A DNA stretch of 64,000 bases from Methylobacteriaceae bacterium (GCA_020638195.1 JACKJC010000001.1:1043001-1107000); one strand, 5' to 3'. Shown: positions 1-9,410, numbered from the stretch's first letter. The notes: generated by a model not told the origin, from the letters alone. Program-made: numbers and translations.

Positions 1-723
1 GGATTGTGCGCACTTGCCGGCTTCGGCGTCGTGCTGCCGATGCTCATTTCCAACAATCCGGAGCACGAAACCGTCGTGCGCGTCCTGCGCGCGCTTGGCG
101 CCGCGGGTTTCGTGGTAGCGCTGGTCGCGCTGATCCGCTCTAGCGGCGAGGTCGTCAGCCCCGACGTCGCCTTTGCGTCGTCGTCGGCGACGCCGCGTAC
201 GCTCGTCAACAATCCGCTGGCGGGCGACGGCGCCGGCAAGCCGCTCGCGCAGCGGCTCGACGGGGCGATCGACGCCTCCACCGAATATGATTGCAGGGTT
301 GGGGTCCTCTACTATCATCTCGACGCCTATCGCGAGATCGCGCGTGCGCAGGGCGTCGACGCCGCGGAAGCCGCCATGGATTTCGTCGCGGGCATGTTGC
401 AGATGGTGCTGCGCGATTCCGACAAGATCGAGCGCGTTGGGCGCGGGCGCTTCGTGATCTGCGTCGTACTCCTGAAAGACCGGCAGGCGCTTCTCGATGT
501 AGCGCGGCGCGTGCGCAAGGCCATGCGCCACATGCGGCTTGAGGCGCTCAACGGCGCGCCTATCGTGCATGACGAAGGCGCAGCGATCTATCCGGTGCAG
601 GGCGCCGACGGCGCGGCGCTGATCGCGCGCGCGGAAACCGAATGCGACGCGGCGCACGGCCGTCGGTTGCGCGAAATCGCGCGCATTCGAAAGGCGAGCG
701 CCGAACGCAAGCGCGCGGCCTGA
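1..723 (+). CDS. Membrane protein with degenerate GGDEF-like domain (5' end outside window)
   Basis: The frame is open from the first base, so the true start lies upstream; the TTG at base 4 need not be a start. The visible 240 residues begin with two hydrophobic stretches (about residues 3-16 and 30-45), then a linker, then a roughly 150-residue domain with the spacing of a GGDEF (diguanylate cyclase) fold. At the signature turn it reads GRGRF instead of GGDEF, so cyclase activity is not expected. Family knowledge says such domains often bind nucleotide or protein partners instead. The arrangement resembles the C-terminal part of the GH8 protein at 50677-52701. It ends seven bases before the convergent deoB. 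The fold call is from pattern only; no function is assigned. Confidence 0.6.
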   Translation, partial: GLCALAGFGVVLPMLISNNPEHETVVRVLRALGAAGFVVALVALIRSSGEVVSPDVAFASSSATPRTLVNNPLAGDGAGKPLAQRLDGAIDASTEYDCRVGVLYYHLDAYREIARAQGVDAAEAAMDFVAGMLQMVLRDSDKIERVGRGRFVICVVLLKDRQALLDVARRVRKAMRHMRLEALNGAPIVHDEGAAIYPVQGADGAALIARAETECDAAHGRRLREIARIRKASAERKRAA

Positions 724-730
724 GCGTCAG

Positions 731-1963
731 CTACGAAGGCGGCGGGTCAAACGCTTCGCCCTTCGCCACCGGCCGCAAGCCGAGATGCCGCGCGACGGTC
801 TGGCCGATATCGGCGAAAGTGGCGCGTCGTCCGACATCCGCGCCGCGCCGCCCGGCCACCAGGCCGACGATCGGAGCATTTTCCCGCGTATGATCCGTGC
901 CGCGCCAGGTCGGATCGTTGCCGTGATCGGCGGAGATCAGCAGCAGGTCGTCCGGGCGCAGGCAGGCGCGCAGGGACGGGAGCCTCGCATCGAAGGCCTC
1001 GAGCGCCGCCGCATAGCCGGCGACGTCGCGGCGATGGCCGTGGTCGGTATCGAAATCGACGAGATTGACGAAGGCGAACGCGCCGTCGGGCATGGCCGGC
1101 CATTCGGCGATCAGCGTGTCGATCAGTGCGTCGTTGTTCACGCCCTTGATCTCGCGCCCGGTCGCGCGATGGCGAAAAATGTCGCCGATCTTGCCAAGCG
1201 ACAGGACGGCGCGCCCGGCCTGCCCGGCGCGATCCAGCAGATTGCCCGGGGGCGGGGGAATGGCGAAATCCTTGCGGTTGGGCGTGCGCACGAAATCGGC
1301 GTGGCTCGTTCCGACGAAGGGTCGCGCGATGACGCGCCCGACGTTCCAGCGGTCGGCGATCCTGCGCGCGATACGGCAGGTCTCGTAGAGGCGTTCGAGG
1401 CCGAAGGCCTCCTCGTGCGCGGCGATCTGCAGGACGGAATCGACCGAGGTGTAGACGATCGGCCTGCCGGTCCTCAGATGCTCCTCGCCCAGCTCCTCGA
1501 TGAGCGCGACGCCCGGCGCATGGCGGTCGCCGAGAATGCCGGGCAAGCCCGCTTCGCTGACGAGCGCGGCGACGAGGTCGGGCGGAAAGCAGGGCCGCGT
1601 GTCCGGAAATGTCCCGAGCCGGCCGGCAAGCGGCGCGCCGGCCATTTCCCAATGGCCCGACGGCGTATCCTTGCCGGAGGAAGTTTCGTGCGCACAGCCG
1701 TGGATGGCGTACGGCGCGACATTGCGCGAAAGGCCCGGCGGCAGCCGGCCCGTCGATTTTTCGCAGGCAAGACCGATGCCCAGCGCATCGAGATGGGGCG
1801 TCTTGAGCGGTCCTGCGCGCAAACCCTCTCGGTCGGCGGCGCCGCGCGCGCATACTTCCGCGATATGGCCGATTGTATCCGCGCCGGCGTCGCCAAAATC
1901 CGCGGCGTCGGGCGCGCCGCCACAGCCGAGCGAATCGAGAACCAGCAGAATGGCGCGCGGCAT
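731..1963 (-). CDS. deoB: Phosphopentomutase
   Basis: This 410-residue protein interconverts ribose 1-phosphate (or deoxyribose 1-phosphate) and the 5-phosphate in cytoplasmic nucleoside salvage. It starts MPRAILLVLDSLGCGGAPDA, the typical alkaline-phosphatase-superfamily N-terminus with a metal-binding Asp, and has the C-terminal metal motifs SADHGNDPTW and DHTREN. Length matches the family (about 400). The ATG overlaps the TAA stop of yejF by one base, so it is very likely translated from the same mRNA as the yej peptide importer. That pairing is uncommon and suggests either read-through convenience or coupling of salvage with nutrient uptake (inference). Confidence 0.95.
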   Translation of the reverse strand: MPRAILLVLDSLGCGGAPDAADFGDAGADTIGHIAEVCARGAADREGLRAGPLKTPHLDALGIGLACEKSTGRLPPGLSRNVAPYAIHGCAHETSSGKDTPSGHWEMAGAPLAGRLGTFPDTRPCFPPDLVAALVSEAGLPGILGDRHAPGVALIEELGEEHLRTGRPIVYTSVDSVLQIAAHEEAFGLERLYETCRIARRIADRWNVGRVIARPFVGTSHADFVRTPNRKDFAIPPPPGNLLDRAGQAGRAVLSLGKIGDIFRHRATGREIKGVNNDALIDTLIAEWPAMPDGAFAFVNLVDFDTDHGHRRDVAGYAAALEAFDARLPSLRACLRPDDLLLISADHGNDPTWRGTDHTRENAPIVGLVAGRRGADVGRRATFADIGQTVARHLGLRPVAKGEAFDPPPS

Positions 1964-3591
1964 TATTCGGCGATCGCCTTGCCGGCGCCGACGGATTCGA
2001 TGCGGAAAGCCGCCGCGAACAGCGCGCGCGTGTAATCGGATTTGGGTTCGGCGAAGATCTCGGCGGCCGGGCCCTGCTCCACCACCTGGCCGTGGCGCAT
2101 GACGATGAGGTCGGTCGCCAGCGCCTTCACCACCTTGAGATCGTGGCTGATGAACATGTAGCCGAGGCCGCGCCGGCGTTGCAGGTCGCGCAGGAGATCG
2201 ACGATCTGAGCCTGCACGGACATGTCGAGCGCCGATGTCGGCTCGTCGAGGAGCACGAACTTCGGTTCGAGCGCCATGGCGCGCGCGATCGCGATGCGCT
2301 GGCGCTGGCCGCCGGAGAACTCATGCGGATAGCGATCCATCGCCTGGGGGTCGAGCCCGGTGTCGGCGAGCGCGCGGGCGACAATTTCGCGCCGCGCGCT
2401 GTAGGAGAGATCGCGTTTCTGGACGGTCAGGCCCTCTTCAACGATCTCCGCGACCGACAGGCGTGGCGACAGCGAACCATAGGGGTCCTGGAAGACGATC
2501 TGCATGTCGCGGCGCAAGGGCCGCATCTCCTTCGCCCTGAAGGCGTCGATGCGCTGGCCGAGGAAGGCAATGGGACCGTCCGAGCGGATGAGGCGCAGCA
2601 TGGCGAGCCCGAGCGTCGTCTTGCCGGAGCCGGATTCGCCGACGACGCCGAGCGTCTGGCCCTCGCGCACCGTGCAGGTGACGCCGTCGACCGCTTTGAT
2701 GTGCCCGACCGTCTTGCGCATGAAGCCGGCGCGGATCGGGAACCAGACGCGCAGGTCGTTCGCCTCGATCAGTTTCTTCGCCGAGGGATCGGCCTGCGGC
2801 GGCGCGCCCTTGGGTTCGGCGGCGAGCAGCGCCTGCGTATAGGGGTGTTTCGGCGCAGCGAAAATATCCGCGACGGGGCCCGCCTCGACGATGCGCCCCT
2901 TCTGCATGACGCAGACATCGTCGGCGATCTTGCGGACGATGCCGAGGTCGTGGGTAATGAACAGCATGGCCATGTTGCGGCGATGCTGGAGATCGCGCAG
3001 CAGGCTCAGGATCTGCGCCTGCACGGTGACGTCGAGCGCGGTGGTCGGCTCATCGGCGATGAAGAGTTTCGGGCAATTGGCGAGCGCCATGGCGATCATG
3101 ACGCGCTGGCGCTGGCCGCCGGACAGCTGATGCGGATAGGCGCCGAGGCGCCCCTCGGGATCGCGGATGCCGACTTCGGTCAGCCCCTCGATCACGCGCG
3201 CGTGCATGTCGGCGCGGTCCGTCGCGCCGTGCTGGGCAAGGATTTCGGCGACCTGCTTCTCGATCGTCTGGAGCGGATTGAGCGAGGTCATCGGCTCCTG
3301 GAAGACCATGGAGATCGCCGCGCCGCGCACCTTGCGCATGTCGTCTTCCTGCACGCGCAGCAGGTCCTGACCGTCGAAGAAAATTTCGCCCGACGGGTGG
3401 CGCGCGGTCGGCGCGAGCAGGCGCACGACGGAAAGCGCGGTGATCGATTTGCCGGAGCCGGATTCGCCAACCAGCGCCAATGTGCGCCCGGCCTCGAGCC
3501 GGAAGGACACACGGTCGACGACGAGCGCCTCCTTGGCCCCCGAGCCGAAAGCGATCGAAAGGTCGCGGACGTCGAGGAGAGGCGCGCTCAT
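1963..3591 (-). CDS. yejF: Oligopeptide/microcin C-type ABC importer, duplicated ATPase
   Basis: This 542-residue protein has two ATP-binding cassettes in tandem. Each has a Walker A (GESGSGKS and GESGSGKT), a signature (LSGGQRQR, FSGGQRQR) and a Walker B (LFIADEPTTALD, FVLLDEPTSALD). It is the energy unit of the YejABEF importer at the inner membrane, which in enterobacteria takes up microcin C and peptides. The start ATG (MSAPLLDVRD) overlaps the yejE stop by four bases (ATGA); the open frame upstream of it is antisense-type noise. Single-gene fusion of both ATPases is normal for YejF. Confidence 0.95.
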   Translation of the reverse strand: MSAPLLDVRDLSIAFGSGAKEALVVDRVSFRLEAGRTLALVGESGSGKSITALSVVRLLAPTARHPSGEIFFDGQDLLRVQEDDMRKVRGAAISMVFQEPMTSLNPLQTIEKQVAEILAQHGATDRADMHARVIEGLTEVGIRDPEGRLGAYPHQLSGGQRQRVMIAMALANCPKLFIADEPTTALDVTVQAQILSLLRDLQHRRNMAMLFITHDLGIVRKIADDVCVMQKGRIVEAGPVADIFAAPKHPYTQALLAAEPKGAPPQADPSAKKLIEANDLRVWFPIRAGFMRKTVGHIKAVDGVTCTVREGQTLGVVGESGSGKTTLGLAMLRLIRSDGPIAFLGQRIDAFRAKEMRPLRRDMQIVFQDPYGSLSPRLSVAEIVEEGLTVQKRDLSYSARREIVARALADTGLDPQAMDRYPHEFSGGQRQRIAIARAMALEPKFVLLDEPTSALDMSVQAQIVDLLRDLQRRRGLGYMFISHDLKVVKALATDLIVMRHGQVVEQGPAAEIFAEPKSDYTRALFAAAFRIESVGAGKAIAE

Positions 3592-4766
3592 CTGAACGCC
3601 TTTCTCGGATCGAACGCGTCGCGCACCGCCTCGCCGATGAAGACAAGCAGCGACAGCATGAAGGCGATCACCACGAAGCCGGTGATGCCGAGCCAGGGCG
3701 CATTCAGGTTGGACTTGCCCTGCAACAGCAATTCGCCGAGCGACGGCGAGCCCGGCGGCAGGCCGAAGCCCAGAAAATCCAGCGAGGTCAGCGTCGTGAT
3801 CGAGGAATTGAGCACGAAGGGCAGGAAGGTCAGCGTCGCGACCATGGCGTTTGGCAGGACGTGCTTGACCATGATCTTGGCGTTCGAAAGGCCGAGCGCG
3901 CGCGCCGCGTTCACGTATTCGAAGTTTCGAGCGCGTAAGAATTCGGCGCGCACGACGTGGACGAGCGACACCCAGGAAAACAGGAGCAGGATGAACAGGA
4001 GAACGAAGAAGCTCGGCGTGATGATCGATGAGACGATGATCAGCAGATAGAGATGCGGCAGGGACGACCAGATCTCGATGAAACGCTGGAAGACGAGATC
4101 GACGAGGCCGCCGAAATAGCCCTGGATCGCGCCGGCCGTGACGCCGATGATCGACGAGACGATGGCGAGCGTGAGACCGAACAGGATCGAAATTCGAAAG
4201 CCGTACAGCAGGCGCGCGACGACGTCGCGGCCCTGATCGTCCGTGCCAAGCCAGTTCCATTCGATGCCGGCGCAACCCCGGTTCGGCTTGTCCGGACCGG
4301 CCGCCCGCGCGCCAGCCTTTTCGCAGACTTCCTTTGACAGAGCCCATGTGGGCGGCGAGGGCGCGGGCGAGGGCAGATCGAGATTGTGCGTCGAATAGGA
4401 ATAGCGGATCGGCGGCCAGATCGCCCAGCCATGCGCGGCGATCTCTTTCTGGATGAACGGATCGCGATAATCCGTCATGGCGAGAAAGCCGCCGAATTTT
4501 TCTTCCGGATAGTCGACCACGACAGGGAACAGAAGTTCGCCCTTGTAGGAGACGACGATCGGCTTGTCGTTGGCGATGAATTCCGCGAACAGCGACACGA
4601 TGAAGAGCGTCAGAAAAATCCAGAACGAGACGTAGCCGCGCCGGTTGGCGCGAAAATTCTCGAGGCGGCGGCGGTTGACCGGCGTCAGATTCAGCCAGCC
4701 GCGCTGCTCCACGGGCGGAGCCAGCGGCGCGCCGGATGCGGCTTCGAGAACTGCGCGGTCGTGCAC
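3588..4766 (-). CDS. yejE: Peptide ABC importer permease
   Basis: This 392-residue inner-membrane permease has an N-terminal membrane segment (FWIFLTLFIVSLFAEFIA), a long periplasmic loop, and a C-terminal BPD_transp_1 domain. That domain is introduced by the family motif LGTDDQGRDVVARLLYG, followed by about five membrane segments. The EAA-type loop reads EYVNAARALGLSNAKIMVKH. The start is GTG, one base after the yejB stop. It forms the channel with YejB, and the residue-level match to the YejE family is strong. Confidence 0.94.
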   Translation of the reverse strand: MHDRAVLEAASGAPLAPPVEQRGWLNLTPVNRRRLENFRANRRGYVSFWIFLTLFIVSLFAEFIANDKPIVVSYKGELLFPVVVDYPEEKFGGFLAMTDYRDPFIQKEIAAHGWAIWPPIRYSYSTHNLDLPSPAPSPPTWALSKEVCEKAGARAAGPDKPNRGCAGIEWNWLGTDDQGRDVVARLLYGFRISILFGLTLAIVSSIIGVTAGAIQGYFGGLVDLVFQRFIEIWSSLPHLYLLIIVSSIITPSFFVLLFILLLFSWVSLVHVVRAEFLRARNFEYVNAARALGLSNAKIMVKHVLPNAMVATLTFLPFVLNSSITTLTSLDFLGFGLPPGSPSLGELLLQGKSNLNAPWLGITGFVVIAFMLSLLVFIGEAVRDAFDPRKAFR

Positions 4767-4767
4767 G

Positions 4768-5883
4768 TCAGACCTCCCGCGTCTCGAAGTCGATACGCGG
4801 ATCGATCCACATGTAGGTGAGGTCGGACATGAGGTTCACCACCAGCCCGAGCAACGCGAAAATGTAGAGGTTGGCGAAGACGACGGGATAGTCGCGATTG
4901 ACGATCGACTCGAATGAAAGAAGTCCCAGCCCGTCGAGCGAGAAGATCGTTTCGATCAGCAGCGCGCCGGTGAAGAAGGCGTGCACGAAGGCGCCCGGAA
5001 AGCCGGACACGACGATCAGCATGGCGTTGCGGAAAACGTGGCCGTAGAGCACCTGGCGTTCGCTCAGGCCCTTCATGCGCGCGGTTTGCACGTATTGTTT
5101 CTTGATCTCGTCAAGAAACGAATTCTTGGTGAGGAAGGTCGAGGTCGCGAACGAGCCGAGAGCCATCGCGGTGATCGGCAGCGTGATGTGCCAGAGATAA
5201 TCCTTCACCTTTCCGAACAGCGAGAGGTCGCCGAAATTCTCGGAAGTCAGGCCGCGGAGCGGAAATAATTGCCCGATGTATGGAAAGGAGCCGCCAGCAA
5301 AGAGCACAACCAGCAAAATCGCAAAGAGAAAGCTCGGGATCGCGTATCCCACGATCACGACAGCCGATGTCCAGATGTCGAACCGCGAGCCGTCGCGGAC
5401 TGCCTTCGCGATCCCAAGCGGGATCGAAATAGAATAGGACAAGAGCGTCATCCAGACGCCGAGCGTGATCGACACGGGTAGTTTCTGCGCGATCAACGTC
5501 AGTACGGGCGTGTCGCGGAAGTAGGAGCGGCCGAAGTCGAAGGTCGCGTAATTCTTCAGCATGATCACGAAGCGTTCCCAGGCCGGTTTGTCGAAACCGA
5601 ACTGCTTTTCCAGCTCCTTGATGAACTTCGGATCGAGCCCCTGCGCGCCGCGATATTTCGACATGTCGCCGCTCGGGCTTTGGCTCGCGCCGCCCGATGC
5701 GCCGACATCGCCGCCGCCGCCGCCGAAGCGCGAGGTCGCGCCCGCGTCCTGCCCCTGCAATTGCGCGATGATGCGTTCGACCGGACCGCCGGGCGCGAAC
5801 TGCACGACGACGAAGGAAATGAGCATGATCCCGAAAAGGGTCGGGATCATCAGGAGGAGGCGTCGCGCGATATAGGCTGCCAT
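4768..5883 (-). CDS. yejB: Peptide ABC importer permease
   Basis: This 371-residue permease begins MAAYIARRLLLMIPTLFGIM. The first periplasmic loop (about residues 45-75) is Gly/Ser-rich, as in other YejB proteins, and is followed by the conserved GLDPKFIKELEKQFGFDKP. The coupling loop reads KKQYVQTARMKGLSERQV, and the C-terminus DPRIDFETREV is typical. The ATG at 5881-5883 overlaps the yejA stop by one base. A longer open frame continues upstream, but it is antisense to yejA and has no membrane character. Confidence 0.95.
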   Translation of the reverse strand: MAAYIARRLLLMIPTLFGIMLISFVVVQFAPGGPVERIIAQLQGQDAGATSRFGGGGGDVGASGGASQSPSGDMSKYRGAQGLDPKFIKELEKQFGFDKPAWERFVIMLKNYATFDFGRSYFRDTPVLTLIAQKLPVSITLGVWMTLLSYSISIPLGIAKAVRDGSRFDIWTSAVVIVGYAIPSFLFAILLVVLFAGGSFPYIGQLFPLRGLTSENFGDLSLFGKVKDYLWHITLPITAMALGSFATSTFLTKNSFLDEIKKQYVQTARMKGLSERQVLYGHVFRNAMLIVVSGFPGAFVHAFFTGALLIETIFSLDGLGLLSFESIVNRDYPVVFANLYIFALLGLVVNLMSDLTYMWIDPRIDFETREV

Positions 5884-7724
5884 CAACGCTGCCCGACGAA
5901 AGCGATTTTCTTCGCGCGCGCCTCGTCCCACCACCAGGTGGAGACGATGCCCGGGCTGAATTTGGGCGAACGCTCCGGCCGGCCGAACACGTCCCAATGC
6001 GCGATCCAGTGCGTCGGCTTGTACCAGTGTGGAACCCAGTAGCGGCCAGCGCGCAGCACGCGATCGAGCGCGCGACAGATCGCGACGAGCTCCTCGCGCG
6101 TCGTCGCCTGCAACGCCTTGGCGATCAGCGCGTCGACGACGGGATCGGATATGCCGGTCAGATTGCGCGAGCCGCGCGTATTCGCGGCCTCGGAGCCGAA
6201 GAGGGCGCGCAATTCCTCGCCAGGCGAATAGGCCATGGAGAGACGGCGCGTGATGATGTCGAAATCGAAATCCTCGAGGCGGCGCTGGTATTGTGCGGCG
6301 TCGACGATCCGTATCCGTGCATCGATTCCGAGCAGCTTGAGGTTCTTGATGAAGGGCTGCGTGTGCCGTTCGAGCGCCGAGGAAAAATCGAGGAACTCGA
6401 CTTCGATCGGCTTGCCGTCCGGCAGCATCAGGCTCATGCCGTTGCGTTTGCATCCGGCCTTCATCAGCAGATCGTTGGCGCGCTTGAGCAGCGCGCGGTC
6501 CTGGCCGGAACCGTCGGTCAGCGGCGGAACGAAGGGCTCGCCGAAGACCTCTTCCGGAACCTTGCCGCGGAAGGGTTCGAGCAGCGCCAACTCACGCGGG
6601 CCGGGCAGGCCCTTCGCCTTCATGTCGGAATTCTCGAAATAGGATTCAGTGCGCGTATAGGCGCCGTACATGAGGTTCTTGTTGGTCCAGGCGAAGTCGA
6701 AGGCGTCGCCGATCGCCTCACGTACGCGCGGGTCCTTCAGCGCCGGCCGACGCGTATTGAAGAACCAGCCCTGAATGCCGGAAATGTTGGCGTCCGGGAT
6801 TTCGCCTCGCACGACGCGCTTCTCGCGAAAGGCGGGGAAGTCGTAGCCCGTCGCCCAAGTGGCGGAGGTGAATTCCTCGTGCACGGTGAAGGCGCCGGCC
6901 TTGAACGCCTCGAAGGCGACGGGGCGGTCGTTGAAATACTCGAAGCGCACGATGTCGAAATTGTTCTGCCCGACATTGACAGGCAGATCCTTGCCCCAAT
7001 AGTCGGCCACGCGCTCGAAGGCGATGTAGCGGCCGGCCTCGAACTTGCCGACCTTGTAGGGGCCGGACGCCAGCGGCGGCTCGAGCGTTGGATCCTCGAA
7101 CTTATGCTTGGCGTAATAGGCCGCGGAAAAGATCGGCTGGCGCGCGATGATCAGCTTGAGATCGCGGCTCGCCGTTTCTCCGAGCTTGACGATGACGGCA
7201 TGATCGCCGTCGGCGGTCACGCTTTCAAGATCGCGCAAGGCCTGACGGATGGTTGGGCGGCTCTTGTCCTTGAGGATCTGCAGCGAGAAGACGACGTCCT
7301 TCGCCGTCAGCGGCGAACCGTCATGGAAGCGCGCCTCGGGCCGCAGTTCGAAGCGGATGCTGCGCTTGTCGGGCGAGGTCGCCACCGATTTCGCGACGAG
7401 CGGATAGAGCGCGTCGCGCTCGTCGAGGCTCGAGGTCAGCAGGCTGTCGTAGATGATCTCGATCCCCTCGGGCGCGTCGCCGGAGAGGATGAAGGGATTG
7501 AGCGAATTGAACGGGCCGTAACTCTCCTGCGAGACGACGCCGCCCTTGGGGGCGTCCGGGCGGACGTAGCCGAAATGCTTGAAGTCGGCCTTTTCGGCGA
7601 GTTCGCCGAAGACCGACATGCCATACGAGACGCTCCAGTCCGCGGGCGCCGCGGCGTGTGCGTAGCGGCTGAGCGCGCTGACGCCGACGCCGGCGACGAA
7701 AGCGCGGCGCGTCAGCGACCCCAT
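5883..7724 (-). CDS. yejA: Periplasmic peptide-binding protein of the Yej importer
   Basis: This 613-residue SBP_bac_5 family solute receptor delivers peptides to YejBEF. I chose the ATG giving MGSLTRRAFVAGVGVSALSR because it starts a good twin-arginine-like signal peptide ending at AHA. The upstream 16 codons would bury that signal. The mature protein shows the family landmarks: a FGELAEKADFKHFGYV opening, RPEARFHDGSPLTAKDVVFS, and C-terminal RYWVPHWYKPTHWIAHWD. It is first gene of the five-gene operon yejABEF-deoB. Confidence 0.94.
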   Translation of the reverse strand: MGSLTRRAFVAGVGVSALSRYAHAAAPADWSVSYGMSVFGELAEKADFKHFGYVRPDAPKGGVVSQESYGPFNSLNPFILSGDAPEGIEIIYDSLLTSSLDERDALYPLVAKSVATSPDKRSIRFELRPEARFHDGSPLTAKDVVFSLQILKDKSRPTIRQALRDLESVTADGDHAVIVKLGETASRDLKLIIARQPIFSAAYYAKHKFEDPTLEPPLASGPYKVGKFEAGRYIAFERVADYWGKDLPVNVGQNNFDIVRFEYFNDRPVAFEAFKAGAFTVHEEFTSATWATGYDFPAFREKRVVRGEIPDANISGIQGWFFNTRRPALKDPRVREAIGDAFDFAWTNKNLMYGAYTRTESYFENSDMKAKGLPGPRELALLEPFRGKVPEEVFGEPFVPPLTDGSGQDRALLKRANDLLMKAGCKRNGMSLMLPDGKPIEVEFLDFSSALERHTQPFIKNLKLLGIDARIRIVDAAQYQRRLEDFDFDIITRRLSMAYSPGEELRALFGSEAANTRGSRNLTGISDPVVDALIAKALQATTREELVAICRALDRVLRAGRYWVPHWYKPTHWIAHWDVFGRPERSPKFSPGIVSTWWWDEARAKKIAFVGQR

Positions 7725-7860
7725 CGATCCCTTCAGCAAATTCAATCCCACCTCGCAATCCTGCTTTCTCATCCGAGCCCGGTCGATATCGCGATGATTC
7801 GGCGATTATGTAGGTTTTTCCGGGGCAGGCCACTCCCCCCGCGATGGCCGCAAAATGAAA

Positions 7861-7882
7861 AGAGCCGGGCAAGCCCGGCTCT
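7861..7882 (-). terminator. Rho-independent terminator of the cytochrome c gene
   Basis: The 10-bp arms AGAGCCGGGC and GCCCGGCTCT are separated by AA. Read on the minus strand the stem is followed by TTTTCATTTT. It lies 25 bp after the stop of the cytochrome gene and upstream of yejA, so it separates the two minus-strand units. Confidence 0.8.
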
Positions 7883-7907
7883 TTCATTCATTCGGGGCGA
7901 TGCCCGA

Positions 7908-8522
7908 TCACTTGTGCTCGGCAGCCTTTGCGCCGTCCGCAGGCTTGGCGCCTTCCGCGGGTTTAGCGGATTCGGCCGGTTTGGCCTCGGCCTTCGGCAG
8001 AGGCAGCGGGCTGTCGGACAGCGTGCGCAGGTAGGCGACGATATCGGCGCGCTTGGCGTCGTCCTTCTCGCCGGCGAAGGCCATCTTGGTGCCGGGGATG
8101 TCCTTCTTGGGATCCATGATGAACTTGTTGAGCTCGTCGAAGCTCCAGTCGCCGCCCTTCGCCTTCATCGGATCGGAATAGGCGAAGCCAGCGACATGCG
8201 CCTTCGGGCGGCCGACGACGCCATAGAGCGGCGGGCCGACCTTGGAGACGCCCGGCTTGGTGAAATCGTGGCAAGCCATGCAGGGCTTGACGAGGGACTC
8301 GCCCTTCTTGGCGTCGGCCTTGGCCAGAAGCACGGGGAAAGGCTCGCCAGCCGGCTTCGCCGCCTCAGCCTTGCCGCCGCCGGCTTCGGCCGCCGGCAGA
8401 TCATAGCCCGGTTTTTTCATGTGGTCCGGCGCGTAGAGCACGTCCGAGAACATGCCCAGGCCCATCACGCCCAGCAGCGAGCCAAGCAGGGCGCCCGCCA
8501 TCTTGTTGATTTCCATGTTCAT
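7908..8522 (-). CDS. Membrane-anchored class I cytochrome c (CycM-like)
   Basis: This 204-residue protein has an uncleaved N-terminal anchor (about residues 8-30), a linker, and one c-type heme site CMACH (81-85). The sixth-ligand Met is in GTKMAF (Met147), and LYGVVGRP is conserved as in mitochondrial-type cytochromes. Such proteins carry electrons from the bc1 complex to terminal oxidases on the periplasmic face. The last 30 residues are an Ala/Lys/Pro/Glu-rich tail (KPAEGAKPADGAK) that I read as disordered. It is transcribed divergently from kdsB and ends at its own terminator. Confidence 0.9.
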   Translation of the reverse strand: MNMEINKMAGALLGSLLGVMGLGMFSDVLYAPDHMKKPGYDLPAAEAGGGKAEAAKPAGEPFPVLLAKADAKKGESLVKPCMACHDFTKPGVSKVGPPLYGVVGRPKAHVAGFAYSDPMKAKGGDWSFDELNKFIMDPKKDIPGTKMAFAGEKDDAKRADIVAYLRTLSDSPLPLPKAEAKPAESAKPAEGAKPADGAKAAEHK

Positions 8523-8606
8523 ATTAGCGGCGCTCCGATCCCTGGCGCTGACAATTCGCTTGGCCGGCCGCCGTTTGCGCGGCGGCGCGCAAGCTGATTA
8601 CCCGTT

Positions 8607-8635
8607 TTGCCCGCGCCTTGGCAACAGCCTATAAC
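8607..8635 (+). promoter_or_regulatory. Sigma70-type promoter for kdsB-pheA
   Basis: TTGCCC (8607-8612) and TATAAC (8630-8635) are separated by 17 bp. They would start transcription near 8642, about 25 bases before the kdsB ATG. Only sequence fit supports it. Confidence 0.55.
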
Positions 8636-8666
8636 CTCCCGCTTTCTCCGACTTTCCGCCGTCCAC

Positions 8667-9410
8667 ATGTCTCGTCCGATCATTGTCGTTCCCGCGCGCC
8701 TCGCCTCGAAGCGCCTGCCCGCCAAGGCTTTGGCCGATATCGCCGGCCGGCCGATGATCGTGCGCGTCTGGGAACGGGCCGCCGAAGCCGGCGTCGGGCC
8801 GGTGGTCGTGGCGACCGATTGTGCGGAAATCGCAGACGCCGTGCGGGCGGTAGGCGGTCAGGCGGTCATGACCGATCCCCTCCACGCCTCCGGCTCGGAC
8901 CGGATCGCCGAGGCCGTGGCGGCGATCGATCCGGCCGGCGCGCACGAGCTCGTCGTCAATGTGCAGGGCGACGAACCATTGATGGAGCCGGACGCGATCC
9001 GCGCCGCCGTCGCGCTGATGGACGATCCCGCCGTCGACATCGGCACGCTGGGCGTTCCAGCCGGTCCCGCCGAACGGGACGACTCCAACGCCGTCAAGGT
9101 CGCGGCCGCGGAAGTCGCGCCGGGCCGTTCGCGCGCTCTCTATTTTTCGCGGGCGGCCATCCCCTGGGGAGAGGGGGCGACCATTCGTCACATCGGCCTC
9201 TACGTGTACCGCCGCGCGGCGCTCGCCCGATTCGTCGCGCTTCCGCCCGCGCCCCTCGAGCAGCGGGAGCGCCTCGAGCAATTGCGCGCGCTGGAAGCAG
9301 GCATGCGGATCGACCTCGCTCTGGTCGAGACGGCAGCGCGCGGTGTAGACACGCCCGCCGACCTCGAGCGGGTGCGCGCGATATTCGCCGGAAAAGGCAA
9401 GGACAGATGA
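8667..9410 (+). CDS. kdsB: 3-deoxy-manno-octulosonate cytidylyltransferase
   Basis: This 247-residue cytoplasmic enzyme activates Kdo with CTP to CMP-Kdo for lipopolysaccharide inner-core synthesis. It starts MSRPIIVVPARLASKRLPAK, which contains the nucleotide-binding PARxxSxRLPxK motif. HASGSDRIAEA, VVNVQGDEPL and YFSRAAIPW are further family motifs. An ATG twenty codons upstream is rejected because it would fall inside the putative -35 region. The stop overlaps the pheA start (ATGA). Confidence 0.95.
   Translation: MSRPIIVVPARLASKRLPAKALADIAGRPMIVRVWERAAEAGVGPVVVATDCAEIADAVRAVGGQAVMTDPLHASGSDRIAEAVAAIDPAGAHELVVNVQGDEPLMEPDAIRAAVALMDDPAVDIGTLGVPAGPAERDDSNAVKVAAAEVAPGRSRALYFSRAAIPWGEGATIRHIGLYVYRRAALARFVALPPAPLEQRERLEQLRALEAGMRIDLALVETAARGVDTPADLERVRAIFAGKGKDR

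Noticed and set aside
5997..8597. Very long plus-strand open frame opposite yejA and the cytochrome gene
   Set aside because: High GC leaves few stops; the translation is Arg/Ala/Glu-rich with no motif, and the minus strand encodes clear families.
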